Assembly: GCA_042095835.1 (NCBI GenBank)
Contig: JBELML010000019.1
Span: forward strand, 1-64,000
Direction of reading: 5' to 3'
From: DATFKA01 sp042095835
GTDB lineage: Bacteria > Bacteroidota > Bacteroidia > Chitinophagales > Saprospiraceae
Length of the DNA stretch: 64,000 nucleotides
Positions 54,670-64,000 of this stretch are shown here, piece after piece (position 1 is the stretch's first letter; each line of letters starts with the position of its first letter). The translations under genes were made by a program, and so were the position numbers. The notes beneath the pieces are model-generated. The model was given only the letters and a program-made list of their open reading frames with translations, made no database searches and was not told the DNA's origin.

Positions 54670-57600
54670 ATGAAGAGATTACTTTTACTTTTTGGACTTT
54701 TTTCCATTACCCTGTTGGGAACCTTCCAGGTGACAGCGAACACCTTCCCCGAGGATCCCTACAGTGCTGAGAATATCCGCACTGCCCCAGCTACGGATAC
54801 GATTCCGTTGAAAGAGCGCTTTGGCAGTTTTATTGATCAGCGTTTACGCAATCCTTTCGATTTAAAAGATCCTGCGGCTATTGAGAAGTCTGTAGAGTTC
54901 GATCCTGTCTCTGGGCAGTATATCATTCGAGAGCGAATTGGTAACACCGATTTTCGGCCGCCTACCTATCTCACCTTCGAGGAGTATTTGGAATATCGAA
55001 AAAATGAAGATGAACGCAGTTACTTCAATCAGCTTTCTAGCCAAGCTTCCGGAGGAAATAATGTATTAAATCCACTAGAAGAGCTAGACCTCGAAAACAT
55101 TTTAGTAGATCGACTTTTTGGCGGTACTGAGGTAGATATCCGCCCACAAGGAAATATCGATTTGACTTTTGGCCTAGATTACCAAGAGCTGGAAAACCCC
55201 ATTCTTACCGAAAGACAAAGAAGGCAAGGCCCTCTCTTTGATTTCGACATGAATATCCAGATGAATGTAGATGGAAGTATTGGTGAGAAATTGACCATGG
55301 GCGTCAACTACAATACCAATGCTACTTTCGATTTTGACAACCAAATCAAACTCAACTATAATGCCCTCGGTGCTCAAAACCCTTTGTCTGGAGGAGGAGC
55401 TAATCCCATTGGTGGCCTAGGCTCTGATGTGCCAGGATTGGATTATTCAGAAGATGGTATTCTTAAAAATATCGAGGCTGGTAACGTGAGCCTTCCATTA
55501 CGAGGTACCCTCATCGAGGGGGCTCAGAGTTTGTTTGGACTTAAAACGGAGCTACAATTTGGTCGTTTATACCTGACTTCCATTATTTCTCAACAACAAT
55601 CTGAGCGAGAAAATATCCGGATCGAAGGAGGAAGTCAGTTGCAAGAGTTTGAAGTGCGAGCAGACGAATACGATGAGAACCGTCACTTCTTCCTTTCGTT
55701 TTATAACCGCGAAAACTTTGAACCTTCTCTACAAAACCTACCCCAAATCCGCTCTTTATTTAAAGTCGAAAATATCGAGGTATGGATCACCAATGATCGG
55801 AATGAGGTGGACAATGTACGAGATATTGTGGCTTTTGCCGATTTAGGGGAGCCCGTTACAGATTCTACTATTGTAGCTCCAAACATTAATGTTGGCGCTA
55901 ATGCCAGGAGAGATATCTCCCGTAGAAGGTTCCTTCCTGATAATGATGCCAACGACCTTTATCGCCGAATTGTAGACAATCCAAATATCCGCGAGATCGA
56001 CCAAGCGGTATCCATCTTACAATCAGGTGGTTTCCAGATGCAGCAGGCCCGTGACTTTGAAAAAGTAAGTGCTAGACGATTGAGAAGAAATGAATATACC
56101 TTCCATCCAGAATTAGGTACTATTTCTTTGAACATCAATGTCCAACCAGACCAGGTGGTCGGTGTAGCCTATCAATATTCTTACAACGGACAGAACTTTA
56201 AAGTGGGAGAACTTTCTATCAACTCGGAGGCTACGCGACCAGATTCTTCCTTGAATGTTTTGTTCGTAAAAATGCTTAAGAGTACCACCCAGCGCCCTGA
56301 TGTGCCTACCTGGGATTTGATGATGAAAAACGTCTACTCTATCGGTGCTTTTCAGGTGAATCAAAAAGATTTCCGTTTAGATGTGGTCTATGATGATCCA
56401 GGTCGCGGACAAAAAAGGTTTTTGCCCAATGCAGGTAATTTGACAGGTGTACCCTTATTGAGGGTTTTCAATCTCGATCAACTCAATATACAAGGTGATC
56501 CCCAACGAGATGGAATCTTTGACTTTGTGCCAGGCGTGACGATCAATTTACAAAATGGTCGAATTATGTTTCCTGCCTTGGAGCCCTTTGGGTCCTCCTT
56601 GTCCAGGCAGCTCGCACCAGAATTCCGAGAGCAGTATATCTATCAACAACTTTATGATTCTACGCTCTTTCTAGCCCAAGAATTTCCCGAACTCAACCGA
56701 TTTACAATAAAGGGTAGCTATAAATCTGCCGTAACCTCGGAGATATCTTTAGGCGCATTTAATATTCCAGAGGGATCCGTTCGAGTCACCGCAGGAGGGC
56801 AAGTACTGAGAGAAGGGACCGATTATGAAATCGACTATAATATTGGTAGAGTACGCATATTAAATGATGCGATCCTTAATTCGGGTGTACCAGTGAATGT
56901 CTCTTTTGAGGACAATTCCCTCTTTGGCTTCCAAACAAAAACCATGCTGGGCGTCAGAGCCGATTATCGAGTTAGCGACAATTTTAATATTGGAGGTACT
57001 TGGTTGAAGCTTTTCGAGCGGCCTTTTACCCAGAAAGTAAATATTGGAGATGATCCTATCAATAATAGTATTTATGGTTTAGATCTGACTTATAATCAGG
57101 ATGCTCCTTTCTTAACCAAACTGGTCGATGCTATTCCGGGGCTTTCTACTAAAGCTCCATCTAATATTTCCGTTAATGCTGAATTTGCTGGCATTCGTCC
57201 TGGACACTCTCGGGCAATCAACCAGACCAGCAAGGACAAAGGAGGGGTGGTTTATCTAGATGATTTTGAGGGTGCAGCCAGTACTTTTGATTTGAGACAA
57301 CCTGTTCTCAACTGGTATTTAGCTTCTGTACCGCAGAACGATGCCGAAAATAATAATCCACTATTCCCAGAGTCCGCCTTTGTTAACGATGTGCGTTCTG
57401 GATCGAATCGGGCGAAGTTGAGTTGGTACCGTATCGACCAGAGTGCCCGCGGACAAGGAGATCAGAGCAATCCCTATACTAGTGTCGTACCTCAAACCGA
57501 GGTGTTTCCAAATATTCAGATTCCCGCGAATCAATTACCCAATATCCAGACCCTTGACCTTTCTTATTTCCCAAGAGAACGGGGCCCTTACAACTTTGAT

Positions 57601-60600
57601 GTACCCGATGGGTATCCTGGCATTTCTGCGGGGGTAGATGTGAGTGATGGCAATCAGGTATTACTACGTGATCCTGGCACCCGTTGGGCTGGGGTGATGC
57701 GAGAGCTAAATAATAATGATTTCCAATCTGCCAATATTGAATTCATGGAATTCTGGATGCTCAGTCCATTTATCGACCCAGACAATCCAGCACAAGCAGC
57801 ACCGGATTTCCAGCAAAAAGAAGGTACCTTAAGTATCAACCTAGGGAATATCTCTGAGGATATCTTACGAGATTCTAGGAAGTTTTTTGAGAATGGATTA
57901 CCCACAGAGACGAACCCCTCCCGACGTGTAGATACGACCAACCTATCCGTTATTCCAATCGGACAGCAAATTACCAGAGCATTCGACAACGACGAAGGCT
58001 CCCGTGAAGTACAGGACGTCGGCTTAGATGGTATGACTGACGAAGGGGAGCGTAGAGCATTTAGAAACTATATCAACTCTATTGCTGCTGCCAACCCAAC
58101 TTTTGCTAACAATATCCTGAGCCAAGACCCCGCAGGTGACAACTTCCGTTATTATCGTGATGAAAGCTTTGCACCCGAGGCAAGTATTCTGACGAGATAC
58201 AGAGACTTCAATAACCCCCAAGGAAACTCAGCAGCTAACTCTGGAGGAAATACCTTAAACTCCGCGACTAACCTTCCAGACAATGAAGATATCAACAATG
58301 ATAACACGCTGAATGAATCAGAATCTTATTTTGAATACAAAATACCTCTAGCGGCAGATCCTACCAACCCTAGAGAAATTGATATCAATAGAACGCCGTT
58401 TATTACAGATAGATTAGCAAGTGAGGATGGTCGTCGGGTATGGTATCGATTCCGTATTCCTTTGCGAGGAAATAACAAAAGATCGGTAGGAGGAATCCGG
58501 GATTTTCGTTCGATTCGCTTTATGCGGATGTATCTATCCGATTTTGAGGCACCCGTGACCTTGCGTTTTGCCAGATTAGAGCTGGTGCGTAATCAATGGA
58601 GACAGTACACCAAGGATTTAAGCCCAGACCCCAATCCTATCGCTTGTGATGCGGTGACTACCCTCGATATAGATGCCGTAAATATTGAGGAGAACTCCAA
58701 TCGGGAGCCTTTCAATTATACCTTACCTAAAGATATTCAGCGAGAGCAATCGCTTGGCGTCTTTAACACCCTACAAAATGAGCAATCTTTAAATATGGTG
58801 GTGAATGGTCTTTGTGATAATGAAGAGAAAGCCGTATTTAAAAATCTTGATTTTGACTTCAGGGTGTATGAGCGCTTAAAAATGTTTGTCCACGCCGAGG
58901 AGCTAGAAGGCCCTGATTTAGAGGACGGTGACCTGTCTATCTTTGTACGATTGGGAAGTGACTTCGTGAACAACTACTACGAATATGAGATCCCACTTGA
59001 GTTGTCCAATATAGATAGCATCCCCGCAGGTACGCTACCTCAAGAAGATGAATACAAATTGGAGGTTTGGAAAATTGCCAATGAGCTTGATGTAGGATTG
59101 AGAGATTTTGTAAAACTTAAAGAAGCCAGGAATGCAGACCCTACCGCTTCTTTGACCGAAGAGTATATTCAGGTCGTTGATTCCCTTGGAAAGCGCTTCC
59201 AGGATTTTATTAAAGTAAAGGGAAATCCTAACCTCGGTTTAGTACGAAGCGTATTGGTTGGTGTTCGGAATAGAGATGGGGGCCAAACACGCCCGATCAA
59301 CGCAGAGGTTTGGATCAATGAGCTTCGCTTGACTGGATTGGACGAAAGAGGTGGCGTAGCAGCAATTGCCAGAGTAGATATGCAGTTAGCCGACTTTGGA
59401 AACATTACCATTGCGGGTAACTATAGTAGTATCGGCTTTGGTGCTTTGGATCAGAAAGTACAAGAAAGAAATCGGGAAGATCTTTACGGGTATGATATTG
59501 CCGGTAGCTTTGAACTGGGTCGATTTTTCCCAGAAAATTGGGGAATCCGCCTGCCTTTCTACGGTCAAATTTCTAATATCACTAGTACCCCCGAATTTAA
59601 TCCTTACGATTTAGATGTACGTTTAAAGGAGCAACTCGCTAATACGGAATCAGCCGCAGAAAGAGACTCCATACGCACAATCACTCAAGAGGTGACCAAT
59701 ATCAAAAGTTTCAACCTCACCAACGTCGGAAAGGATAGAACGGGGAGAGGGAAAAAACCCAAACCTTGGGATGTAGAAAATTTCTCGGTATCCTACTCTT
59801 ATACGGAGACCGAAAGCCGCGACCCCTTGATTGAGTTTGATCGGCAGCAGCAGTATTTAGGTGGTTTAGATTACACCTTTTCAAGGCAGGTCAAATACCT
59901 AGAACCATTCAAAGGATTGAAATTTAAACCGCTAGCATTTATTTCGGCTTTGAATATCAACCCACTGCCCAACTCTTTTGCCTTTAGCACTATCCTAGAT
60001 CGAGAATTTACGACTACGAAATACCGCTTCACTGGGCTAGATGATCGCTTCAGCACTTTCTATAACAAGCGTTTTGCCTGGGATAGAAACTATGACCTGC
60101 AATGGGACTTGACCAAGTCACTTAAACTTAGTTTTGCAGCCACCAACCAATCTGTAATTGATGAGTTGGATGAAGAGGGCATTCTAGAAGAGGATCCACA
60201 AATTTCAAGCGAGCGACTCAAACAGCTGAGAAGAGATAGTATATGGAGTGGTATCCAGGACTTTGGCCGGAATAAAAACTACCGCCACTCCCTGACGGCG
60301 AGCTATACTTTGCCTACGCAATTCATACCTCTAATGCAGTGGATACAGGTGCGCGGCCAATACCGCTCTGAGTTTTCCTGGTCGGCTGCAGCCTTGAATC
60401 AAGACTCTCTTGGTAATGTGATCGGCAATATGCAGGATTTTCAGATTAATGCAGATTTAGACTTTGAGGGGCTATATAATAAAGTGCCTTATTTAGCCAA
60501 AATCAATAGAGGTAACGCTCGGAATAGAGGAAGGAGCGGCCCAAGCCGTAGACCTTCTAGCCAAGATGAAAACACCCAGGATGAAGAAGAAGATAAAAAA

Positions 60601-62100
60601 CAAAAACGCGATGGACCAAGTGTTTTGGAGCGGATTCTGATTCGACCATTAATGTCGCTGCGTAAAGCACGCTTTAATTACTCGGAGCGCTGGGAGACGA
60701 TTATACCAGGTTTCTTACCTGTCAATCAATTCTTTGGGCAGAATCAAGACTTGGAGGCACCAGGCTATGATTTTGTCTTTGGTTATCAACCTCGTATCAG
60801 AAAACTACAACAAAGTGAGTACTATACTGATGCAGACTGGCTGCACCAGGCCGCACAGCAAGGCTGGATGTCGAGTTCTGTATTTGTGAACCAAGAGGTC
60901 ATTCAGCGCTTCACCCAAGACTACGAAGGACGAGTGACGCTAGAACCCTTTAGCGAATTTAGAATAGAATTAGATTTAAGTCGCTCTTTTGTAGAAGACC
61001 ACTCGGAGTTCTTTAAAGATACCATTGGAAATACTGGACAGTTTGTTCACGCTATTCCCAAAAAGATTGGTCAGCTAAATATGACCTATTCGGCCTTGCC
61101 GACGCTCTTCCAGGATGGTAGAGATGAGATTATCGGTCTATTTGAGCGCTTTGAATCCAATCGACTGGAAATATCACAAAGAATTGGAAATGGAGAATTA
61201 CACAGTGATTCCCTCTTAGCAGAACAAGGATATAATGCCGGCTATGGTCGGGTACAGCAAGACGTACTGATACCCGCTTTCCTGGCGGCTTATCGAGATG
61301 AAGATGTCAACTCCGTCAAACTCAATGTTTTTGACTTGTTACCTTCGGTCAACTGGAATCTTACCTATAATGGCTTATCTAGGGTGCCGCTGTTTGCAGG
61401 CTTGTTTAGGAACTTTAGCGTACGGCATGGCTACAAATCCAATCTGACCGTAAGTCGTTTCAGTACAGGACTCGATTATCTAAGGACCATCAATACCAAT
61501 GGAGCCGTCAACGAATTGAATCAAAACTTCTATCCAAGACTGGAAATACCCGAGGTCGTGATTCAAGAAGGCTTCCAGCCGATGATTGCAGTAGATGCGA
61601 CCCTAGAAAACGGAATGTCCTTTAATGTAGATTACTCCAAGACACGAACCTTGGCCATGAGCTTTATTAATAACAACCTGAGTGAATCGCAGAGCACCTC
61701 AATTGTTATTGGCTTTGGGTACCTCATCCGTGATCTGGATATTCCTTTCCTCACAGGTAGTAAAAAGAAACGCTCTAGTAATAGAAATGCACCGGCTCCA
61801 GATCCTGGTGCTGGCGGGGGCAGAGGTAGAGGTCAGCCACAAGGTCAAGACTTAGATATCAGTTTCGACTTTTCCCTAAAAGATGATGTGACCTTTAACC
61901 ACGTCTTAGATCAAGATATTGTAGAGCCAACCCGAGGAAATTATTCCTTGAGTATCTCTCCGGCAATTGAGTATCAATTGAATCAGCGACTATCGCTTCG
62001 CTTGTTTGTCGATTATCGACGGGTTGAACCCAAGACGTCTGCCGGTTTCCCTAGAACAGATTCTAGTGGAGGTGTCGTAGCACGGTTCTCACTGAACTAG
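54670..62100 (+). CDS. sprA: type IX secretion system translocon SprA/Sov
   Basis: 2476-residue outer-membrane translocon of T9SS, the largest known single-chain barrel, through which sorting-domain proteins leave. A signal peptide (LLLLFGLFSITLLGTFQVTA) precedes the SprA N-terminal region (DPFDLKDP-like, IRPQGNIDLTFGLDYQ). Repeated beta-rich segments include DGSIGEKLTMGVNYNT, LFGLKTELQFGRLYLTSI, and GVVYLDDFEGAASTFDLRQ, a well-conserved SprA segment. Late strands include FNVDYSKTRTLAMSF, and the end is DSSGGVVARFSLN. Length matches the roughly 2400-residue norm. No frameshift. The SprA plug PorV and other T9SS genes are not in the window. Confidence 0.96.
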   Translation: MKRLLLLFGLFSITLLGTFQVTANTFPEDPYSAENIRTAPATDTIPLKERFGSFIDQRLRNPFDLKDPAAIEKSVEFDPVSGQYIIRERIGNTDFRPPTYLTFEEYLEYRKNEDERSYFNQLSSQASGGNNVLNPLEELDLENILVDRLFGGTEVDIRPQGNIDLTFGLDYQELENPILTERQRRQGPLFDFDMNIQMNVDGSIGEKLTMGVNYNTNATFDFDNQIKLNYNALGAQNPLSGGGANPIGGLGSDVPGLDYSEDGILKNIEAGNVSLPLRGTLIEGAQSLFGLKTELQFGRLYLTSIISQQQSERENIRIEGGSQLQEFEVRADEYDENRHFFLSFYNRENFEPSLQNLPQIRSLFKVENIEVWITNDRNEVDNVRDIVAFADLGEPVTDSTIVAPNINVGANARRDISRRRFLPDNDANDLYRRIVDNPNIREIDQAVSILQSGGFQMQQARDFEKVSARRLRRNEYTFHPELGTISLNINVQPDQVVGVAYQYSYNGQNFKVGELSINSEATRPDSSLNVLFVKMLKSTTQRPDVPTWDLMMKNVYSIGAFQVNQKDFRLDVVYDDPGRGQKRFLPNAGNLTGVPLLRVFNLDQLNIQGDPQRDGIFDFVPGVTINLQNGRIMFPALEPFGSSLSRQLAPEFREQYIYQQLYDSTLFLAQEFPELNRFTIKGSYKSAVTSEISLGAFNIPEGSVRVTAGGQVLREGTDYEIDYNIGRVRILNDAILNSGVPVNVSFEDNSLFGFQTKTMLGVRADYRVSDNFNIGGTWLKLFERPFTQKVNIGDDPINNSIYGLDLTYNQDAPFLTKLVDAIPGLSTKAPSNISVNAEFAGIRPGHSRAINQTSKDKGGVVYLDDFEGAASTFDLRQPVLNWYLASVPQNDAENNNPLFPESAFVNDVRSGSNRAKLSWYRIDQSARGQGDQSNPYTSVVPQTEVFPNIQIPANQLPNIQTLDLSYFPRERGPYNFDVPDGYPGISAGVDVSDGNQVLLRDPGTRWAGVMRELNNNDFQSANIEFMEFWMLSPFIDPDNPAQAAPDFQQKEGTLSINLGNISEDILRDSRKFFENGLPTETNPSRRVDTTNLSVIPIGQQITRAFDNDEGSREVQDVGLDGMTDEGERRAFRNYINSIAAANPTFANNILSQDPAGDNFRYYRDESFAPEASILTRYRDFNNPQGNSAANSGGNTLNSATNLPDNEDINNDNTLNESESYFEYKIPLAADPTNPREIDINRTPFITDRLASEDGRRVWYRFRIPLRGNNKRSVGGIRDFRSIRFMRMYLSDFEAPVTLRFARLELVRNQWRQYTKDLSPDPNPIACDAVTTLDIDAVNIEENSNREPFNYTLPKDIQREQSLGVFNTLQNEQSLNMVVNGLCDNEEKAVFKNLDFDFRVYERLKMFVHAEELEGPDLEDGDLSIFVRLGSDFVNNYYEYEIPLELSNIDSIPAGTLPQEDEYKLEVWKIANELDVGLRDFVKLKEARNADPTASLTEEYIQVVDSLGKRFQDFIKVKGNPNLGLVRSVLVGVRNRDGGQTRPINAEVWINELRLTGLDERGGVAAIARVDMQLADFGNITIAGNYSSIGFGALDQKVQERNREDLYGYDIAGSFELGRFFPENWGIRLPFYGQISNITSTPEFNPYDLDVRLKEQLANTESAAERDSIRTITQEVTNIKSFNLTNVGKDRTGRGKKPKPWDVENFSVSYSYTETESRDPLIEFDRQQQYLGGLDYTFSRQVKYLEPFKGLKFKPLAFISALNINPLPNSFAFSTILDREFTTTKYRFTGLDDRFSTFYNKRFAWDRNYDLQWDLTKSLKLSFAATNQSVIDELDEEGILEEDPQISSERLKQLRRDSIWSGIQDFGRNKNYRHSLTASYTLPTQFIPLMQWIQVRGQYRSEFSWSAAALNQDSLGNVIGNMQDFQINADLDFEGLYNKVPYLAKINRGNARNRGRSGPSRRPSSQDENTQDEEEDKKQKRDGPSVLERILIRPLMSLRKARFNYSERWETIIPGFLPVNQFFGQNQDLEAPGYDFVFGYQPRIRKLQQSEYYTDADWLHQAAQQGWMSSSVFVNQEVIQRFTQDYEGRVTLEPFSEFRIELDLSRSFVEDHSEFFKDTIGNTGQFVHAIPKKIGQLNMTYSALPTLFQDGRDEIIGLFERFESNRLEISQRIGNGELHSDSLLAEQGYNAGYGRVQQDVLIPAFLAAYRDEDVNSVKLNVFDLLPSVNWNLTYNGLSRVPLFAGLFRNFSVRHGYKSNLTVSRFSTGLDYLRTINTNGAVNELNQNFYPRLEIPEVVIQEGFQPMIAVDATLENGMSFNVDYSKTRTLAMSFINNNLSESQSTSIVIGFGYLIRDLDIPFLTGSKKKRSSNRNAPAPDPGAGGGRGRGQPQGQDLDISFDFSLKDDVTFNHVLDQDIVEPTRGNYSLSISPAIEYQLNQRLSLRLFVDYRRVEPKTSAGFPRTDSSGGVVARFSLN

Positions 62101-62121
62101 GGTTTTCCAAAAAAAATGATT

Positions 62122-62157
62122 AAAAAAGGGACTTGGAGTCTTCTGGGTACCTTTTTT
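62122..62157 (+). terminator. terminator of sprA
   Basis: AAAAAAGG (62122-62129) pairs with CCTTTTTT (62150-62157) with AC/GT inner pairs, T run closing the stem. It starts 22 bases after the sprA stop codon. Confidence 0.7.
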
Positions 62158-62227
62158 ATTTGGAAACATTTAGGCTCATTTCAACTTATTCGCCCCCTGC
62201 AAGTTTTATTTTAGTTGATAAAGTTTT

Positions 62228-62367
62228 GGTTAAAGGGTAAAAGCGCCTGTGGCGCCATGGGTTAAGTCATCAGCCTACGGCTGCTTCTTGGGGTTAAGGT
62301 TTAACCTAATAAGGCGAGCACCGCTCGGCGAATTAACCCACAGGACGAAGTCCTTAACCCTTTAACC
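62228..62367. repeat. symmetric five-hairpin palindromic element (BIME-like)
   Basis: Outer arms GGTTAAAGGGT (62228-62238) and ACCCTTTAACC (62357-62367) are perfect complements. Inside, in order: GCGCC-TGT-GGCGC (62243-62255), CAGCC-TAC-GGCTG (62271-62283), GGTTAA-GGT-TTAACC (62292-62306, the centre), CGAGC-ACC-GCTCG (62315-62327), and AGGAC-GAA-GTCCT (62342-62354). All have 3-base loops. TTAA-rich linkers separate them. It lies between sprA and the hydrolase gene and has no coding content. Confidence 0.75.
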
Positions 62368-62396
62368 CAATCCTCTAAAATCATAACATATAAACT

Positions 62397-63167
62397 TTGA
62401 CGACATCGCTGAATTACAAAAGTTTGGGCCAAGGGCCGCCTATCATCATACTGCACGGCTTATTCGGGATGCTAGATAATTGGCAGACCGTGGCGCGCCA
62501 ATTGGCTAAAGATTATACCGTTTTCTTAGTCGATCAGCGGAATCATGGACGCTCACCACATCTTGAGGAGCACTCCTACCTAGGTATGGCAGAAGATTTG
62601 CGGCAGTTTATGGAGGATCAGTTTGTATTAGAAAGTCATATCTTAGGACACTCTATGGGTGGAAAAACAGCTATGCATTTCGCTTTTGAGTACCCAGACA
62701 TGGTAGACAAACTAATTGTAGTAGATATTGCTCCACGGACTTATCCGAGAGGACATGATGAAATATTTAAAGCGCTTTTTGAGTTAGATTTAAGTGTAGT
62801 AAAAAGCAGGCGTGATATCGATGAGCAGCTAGGCCGGTATATTTCAGAGACAGGCGTTCGACAGTTTCTGATGAAAAATATCGCACGCGATAAAGAAAAG
62901 GGCTTCCAATTGCGGATGAACCTGCCAGTGATTCACAAAGATTACGAAGGTATCTTACAGCAGCCACCCGAAGAGGCACATTTTGAAGGAGAAACGCTAT
63001 TCATTAGAGGGACCAAGTCCTCCTATATACAGGCCGATGATCTGCCGCTAATTCAGCAATATTTCCCGCAAGGGCAATTAGCCGCTGTTAAAGATTCTGG
63101 ACATTGGGTACACGCAGAGCAGCCTGCTAAACTCCTAGAACTCGTACAAAATTTTCTAGCCGTATAG
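62397..63167 (+). CDS. alpha/beta-hydrolase, YbfF-like esterase
   Basis: 256 residues with an alpha/beta-hydrolase fold. Nucleophile S86 in GHSMGGK, the oxyanion segment IIILHGLFGMLDNW (about 16-29), acid candidate in VVDIAP, and catalytic His in KDSGHWVHAEQP near the end. Resembles YbfF-type acyl-CoA/short-chain esterases; substrate unknown. The start is TTG at 62397; the first in-frame ATG lies after the oxyanion strand and would remove it, so TTG is supported. The start is 30 bases from the repeat element. Confidence 0.85.
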   Translation: MTTSLNYKSLGQGPPIIILHGLFGMLDNWQTVARQLAKDYTVFLVDQRNHGRSPHLEEHSYLGMAEDLRQFMEDQFVLESHILGHSMGGKTAMHFAFEYPDMVDKLIVVDIAPRTYPRGHDEIFKALFELDLSVVKSRRDIDEQLGRYISETGVRQFLMKNIARDKEKGFQLRMNLPVIHKDYEGILQQPPEEAHFEGETLFIRGTKSSYIQADDLPLIQQYFPQGQLAAVKDSGHWVHAEQPAKLLELVQNFLAV

Positions 63168-63330
63168 ATGATCTAGCTTTCTATCGAAAAAGCAACTTTT
63201 ATCAGGTAAGTATGGCCCTAGTTCTTTATTTTTAAGCATAACTATGATCGATGTGTTTTGTTTCATACAAACAGATTGATATCAACATAAATAAATCATT
63301 ACTCATCTACCGAGTACTTCTCCATGCCCC

Positions 63331-63409
63331 TACGCTGAAGCTTCGAGCGCAAGCGTCAAGGATTCAGCCACCGGAGAAAGCTTACTCTTCCGTAATAGCT
63401 TCAGCGTAC
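63331..63409. repeat. 12-bp inverted repeat in the leader of the S41 protease gene
   Basis: TACGCTGAAGCT (63331-63342) is perfectly complementary to AGCTTCAGCGTA (63398-63409). A second pair, CTTCTCC (63317-63323) with GGAGAAAG (63373-63380), crosses it, and ACGCT (63332-63336) can also pair with AGCGT (63352-63356). The block ends 29 bases before the start of the gene at 63439. Confidence 0.55.
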
Positions 63410-63438
63410 GCGGATAGTGTAGATATATAACATCATCA

Positions 63439-64000
63439 ATGAAAAAGCTACTAAAAATAGGATACTGGTTACTTCCGCTTGCCTTTTTAGGTATGGCCGT
63501 AGGATTAAAGCAGGAAAGCAATAAGCAGTTCGAAATTTCTAAGAACTTAGAAATCTTTGCGAATCTGTATAAAGAATTGAATACCTACTACGTAGACGAT
63601 CTCGATCCGGGCTCTCTGATGCGTAAAGGTATGGAGTCTATGGTTGGTTCGCTCGACCCATTTACCAATTACATTGCGGAGTCTGATATCGAGGGATACC
63701 GCTTGCGTAGTTCAGGAAAATACTTTGGTATTGGAGCCCAAAGTAAAAAAATGGGCGATTATGTAACCATCACCAAACTATATAAAGATCAACCAGCAGA
63801 CAAGGCAGGCTTGCGGGTTGGTGATCAGATAATGTCCGTAGATGGTAAAGACGCCAAAGGTAAAACCTCAGCTGAGTTGGATTTTGTCTTGCAAGGCTTT
63901 CCAGATACCGATGTCTTAATTACGGTAAAGCGGCCTGGGCTTGCCAATCCGGTAGACATCAATTTGACGCGTGGTGAAGTACGTCGCCAAAACGTACCCT
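63439..64000 (+). CDS. S41 family C-terminal processing peptidase, partial (window edge)
   Basis: First 187 codons of a frame with no stop before the window ends. ATG at 63439 starts a membrane-anchor or signal segment (IGYWLLPLAFLGMAVGL). The N-terminal S41 (CtpA/tail-specific protease) region follows, with SLDPFTNYI as the conserved motif, then a PDZ domain (YFGIGAQSKK, ADKAGLRVGDQIMSVDG, LQGFPDTDVLITVKRPG). The catalytic Ser/Lys lie beyond the edge. Probably a periplasmic protease. Confidence 0.88.
   Translation, partial: MKKLLKIGYWLLPLAFLGMAVGLKQESNKQFEISKNLEIFANLYKELNTYYVDDLDPGSLMRKGMESMVGSLDPFTNYIAESDIEGYRLRSSGKYFGIGAQSKKMGDYVTITKLYKDQPADKAGLRVGDQIMSVDGKDAKGKTSAELDFVLQGFPDTDVLITVKRPGLANPVDINLTRGEVRRQNVP

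Noticed and set aside
53706..63315. A 13-base string (TCATCTACCGAGT) shared by the regions before ruvA and before the S41 gene
   Set aside because: Matches of this length are expected by chance in 64 kb; no extended similarity.

Overview
This 64 kb window is chromosomal DNA of a Bacteroidota bacterium, most likely a marine Saprospiria/Saprospiraceae-type organism (Lewinella or Haliscomenobacter relatives). I infer this from type IX secretion (T9SS) cargo proteins with C-terminal sorting tails, a complete 2476-codon sprA/sov translocon gene, GEVED and FN3/PKD modular exoproteins, a fused murF-alr gene, atpD-atpC apart from the other ATP synthase genes, several matches to the Bacteroidota -7 promoter element (TAnnTTTG), and a general lack of Shine-Dalgarno sequences. 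I see no rRNA, tRNA, CRISPR, prophage or transposase gene. The window is mostly core genome with a few structured intergenic repeats.

Layout. 0.1-3.7 kb: outer-membrane DUF6029 protein, a thioredoxin-like TlpA protein, and a sigma factor overlapping a membrane-protein gene. 3.8-7.2 kb: secreted M4 metalloprotease (T9SS cargo). 7.5-13.4 kb: sugar nucleotidyltransferase (-), then lpxK, a membrane glycosyltransferase, a sigma factor and a long-chain acyl-CoA ligase (+). The last three genes lie between two inverted copies of an intergenic repeat. 13.6-16.1 kb: an unlisted 40-aa membrane protein and a PpiD-like chaperone. 16.3-19.7 kb: pssA, purS, rsmI and an M20 peptidase. 19.7-26.9 kb: MscS channel diverging across a MITE-like element from two T9SS cargo genes (S8 protease, six-PKD protein). 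26.9-36.3 kb: FMN-dependent alpha-hydroxyacid oxidase, HisC-like aminotransferase, S41-type protease, SRPBCC protein, a three-gene cluster (serine hydrolase, 2H phosphoesterase, DUF4177) and an amino-acid permease with tandem USP domains. 36.5-42.6 kb: small putative lipoprotein, a candidate small RNA, a BamA-like barrel gene behind a DUF547-barrel fusion, and a sigma/anti-sigma/DUF4097 operon. 43.2-45.2 kb: atpD-atpC. 45.4-53.6 kb: three parvulin/SurA-type periplasmic folding factors, murF-alr and purD. 53.7-64 kb: ruvA, sprA, an alpha/beta hydrolase and the start of a C-terminal processing protease cut by the window edge.

A theme is the cell envelope: secretion (SprA and three cargo proteins), outer-membrane protein folding (four parvulin/SurA-type factors plus a BamA-like protein), lipid A (LpxK), phospholipid (PssA), peptidoglycan (MurF-Alr) and three sigma factors, one with an evident anti-sigma partner.

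The least explained signals are intergenic: a symmetric five-hairpin BIME-like palindrome downstream of sprA; a repeat family whose 6-bp stem changes on both sides between copies; a putative ~180-nt RNA with its own terminator; and the 40-aa membrane protein whose stop codon lies inside a repeat terminus. Coordinates of short sites come from reading the sequence by eye.
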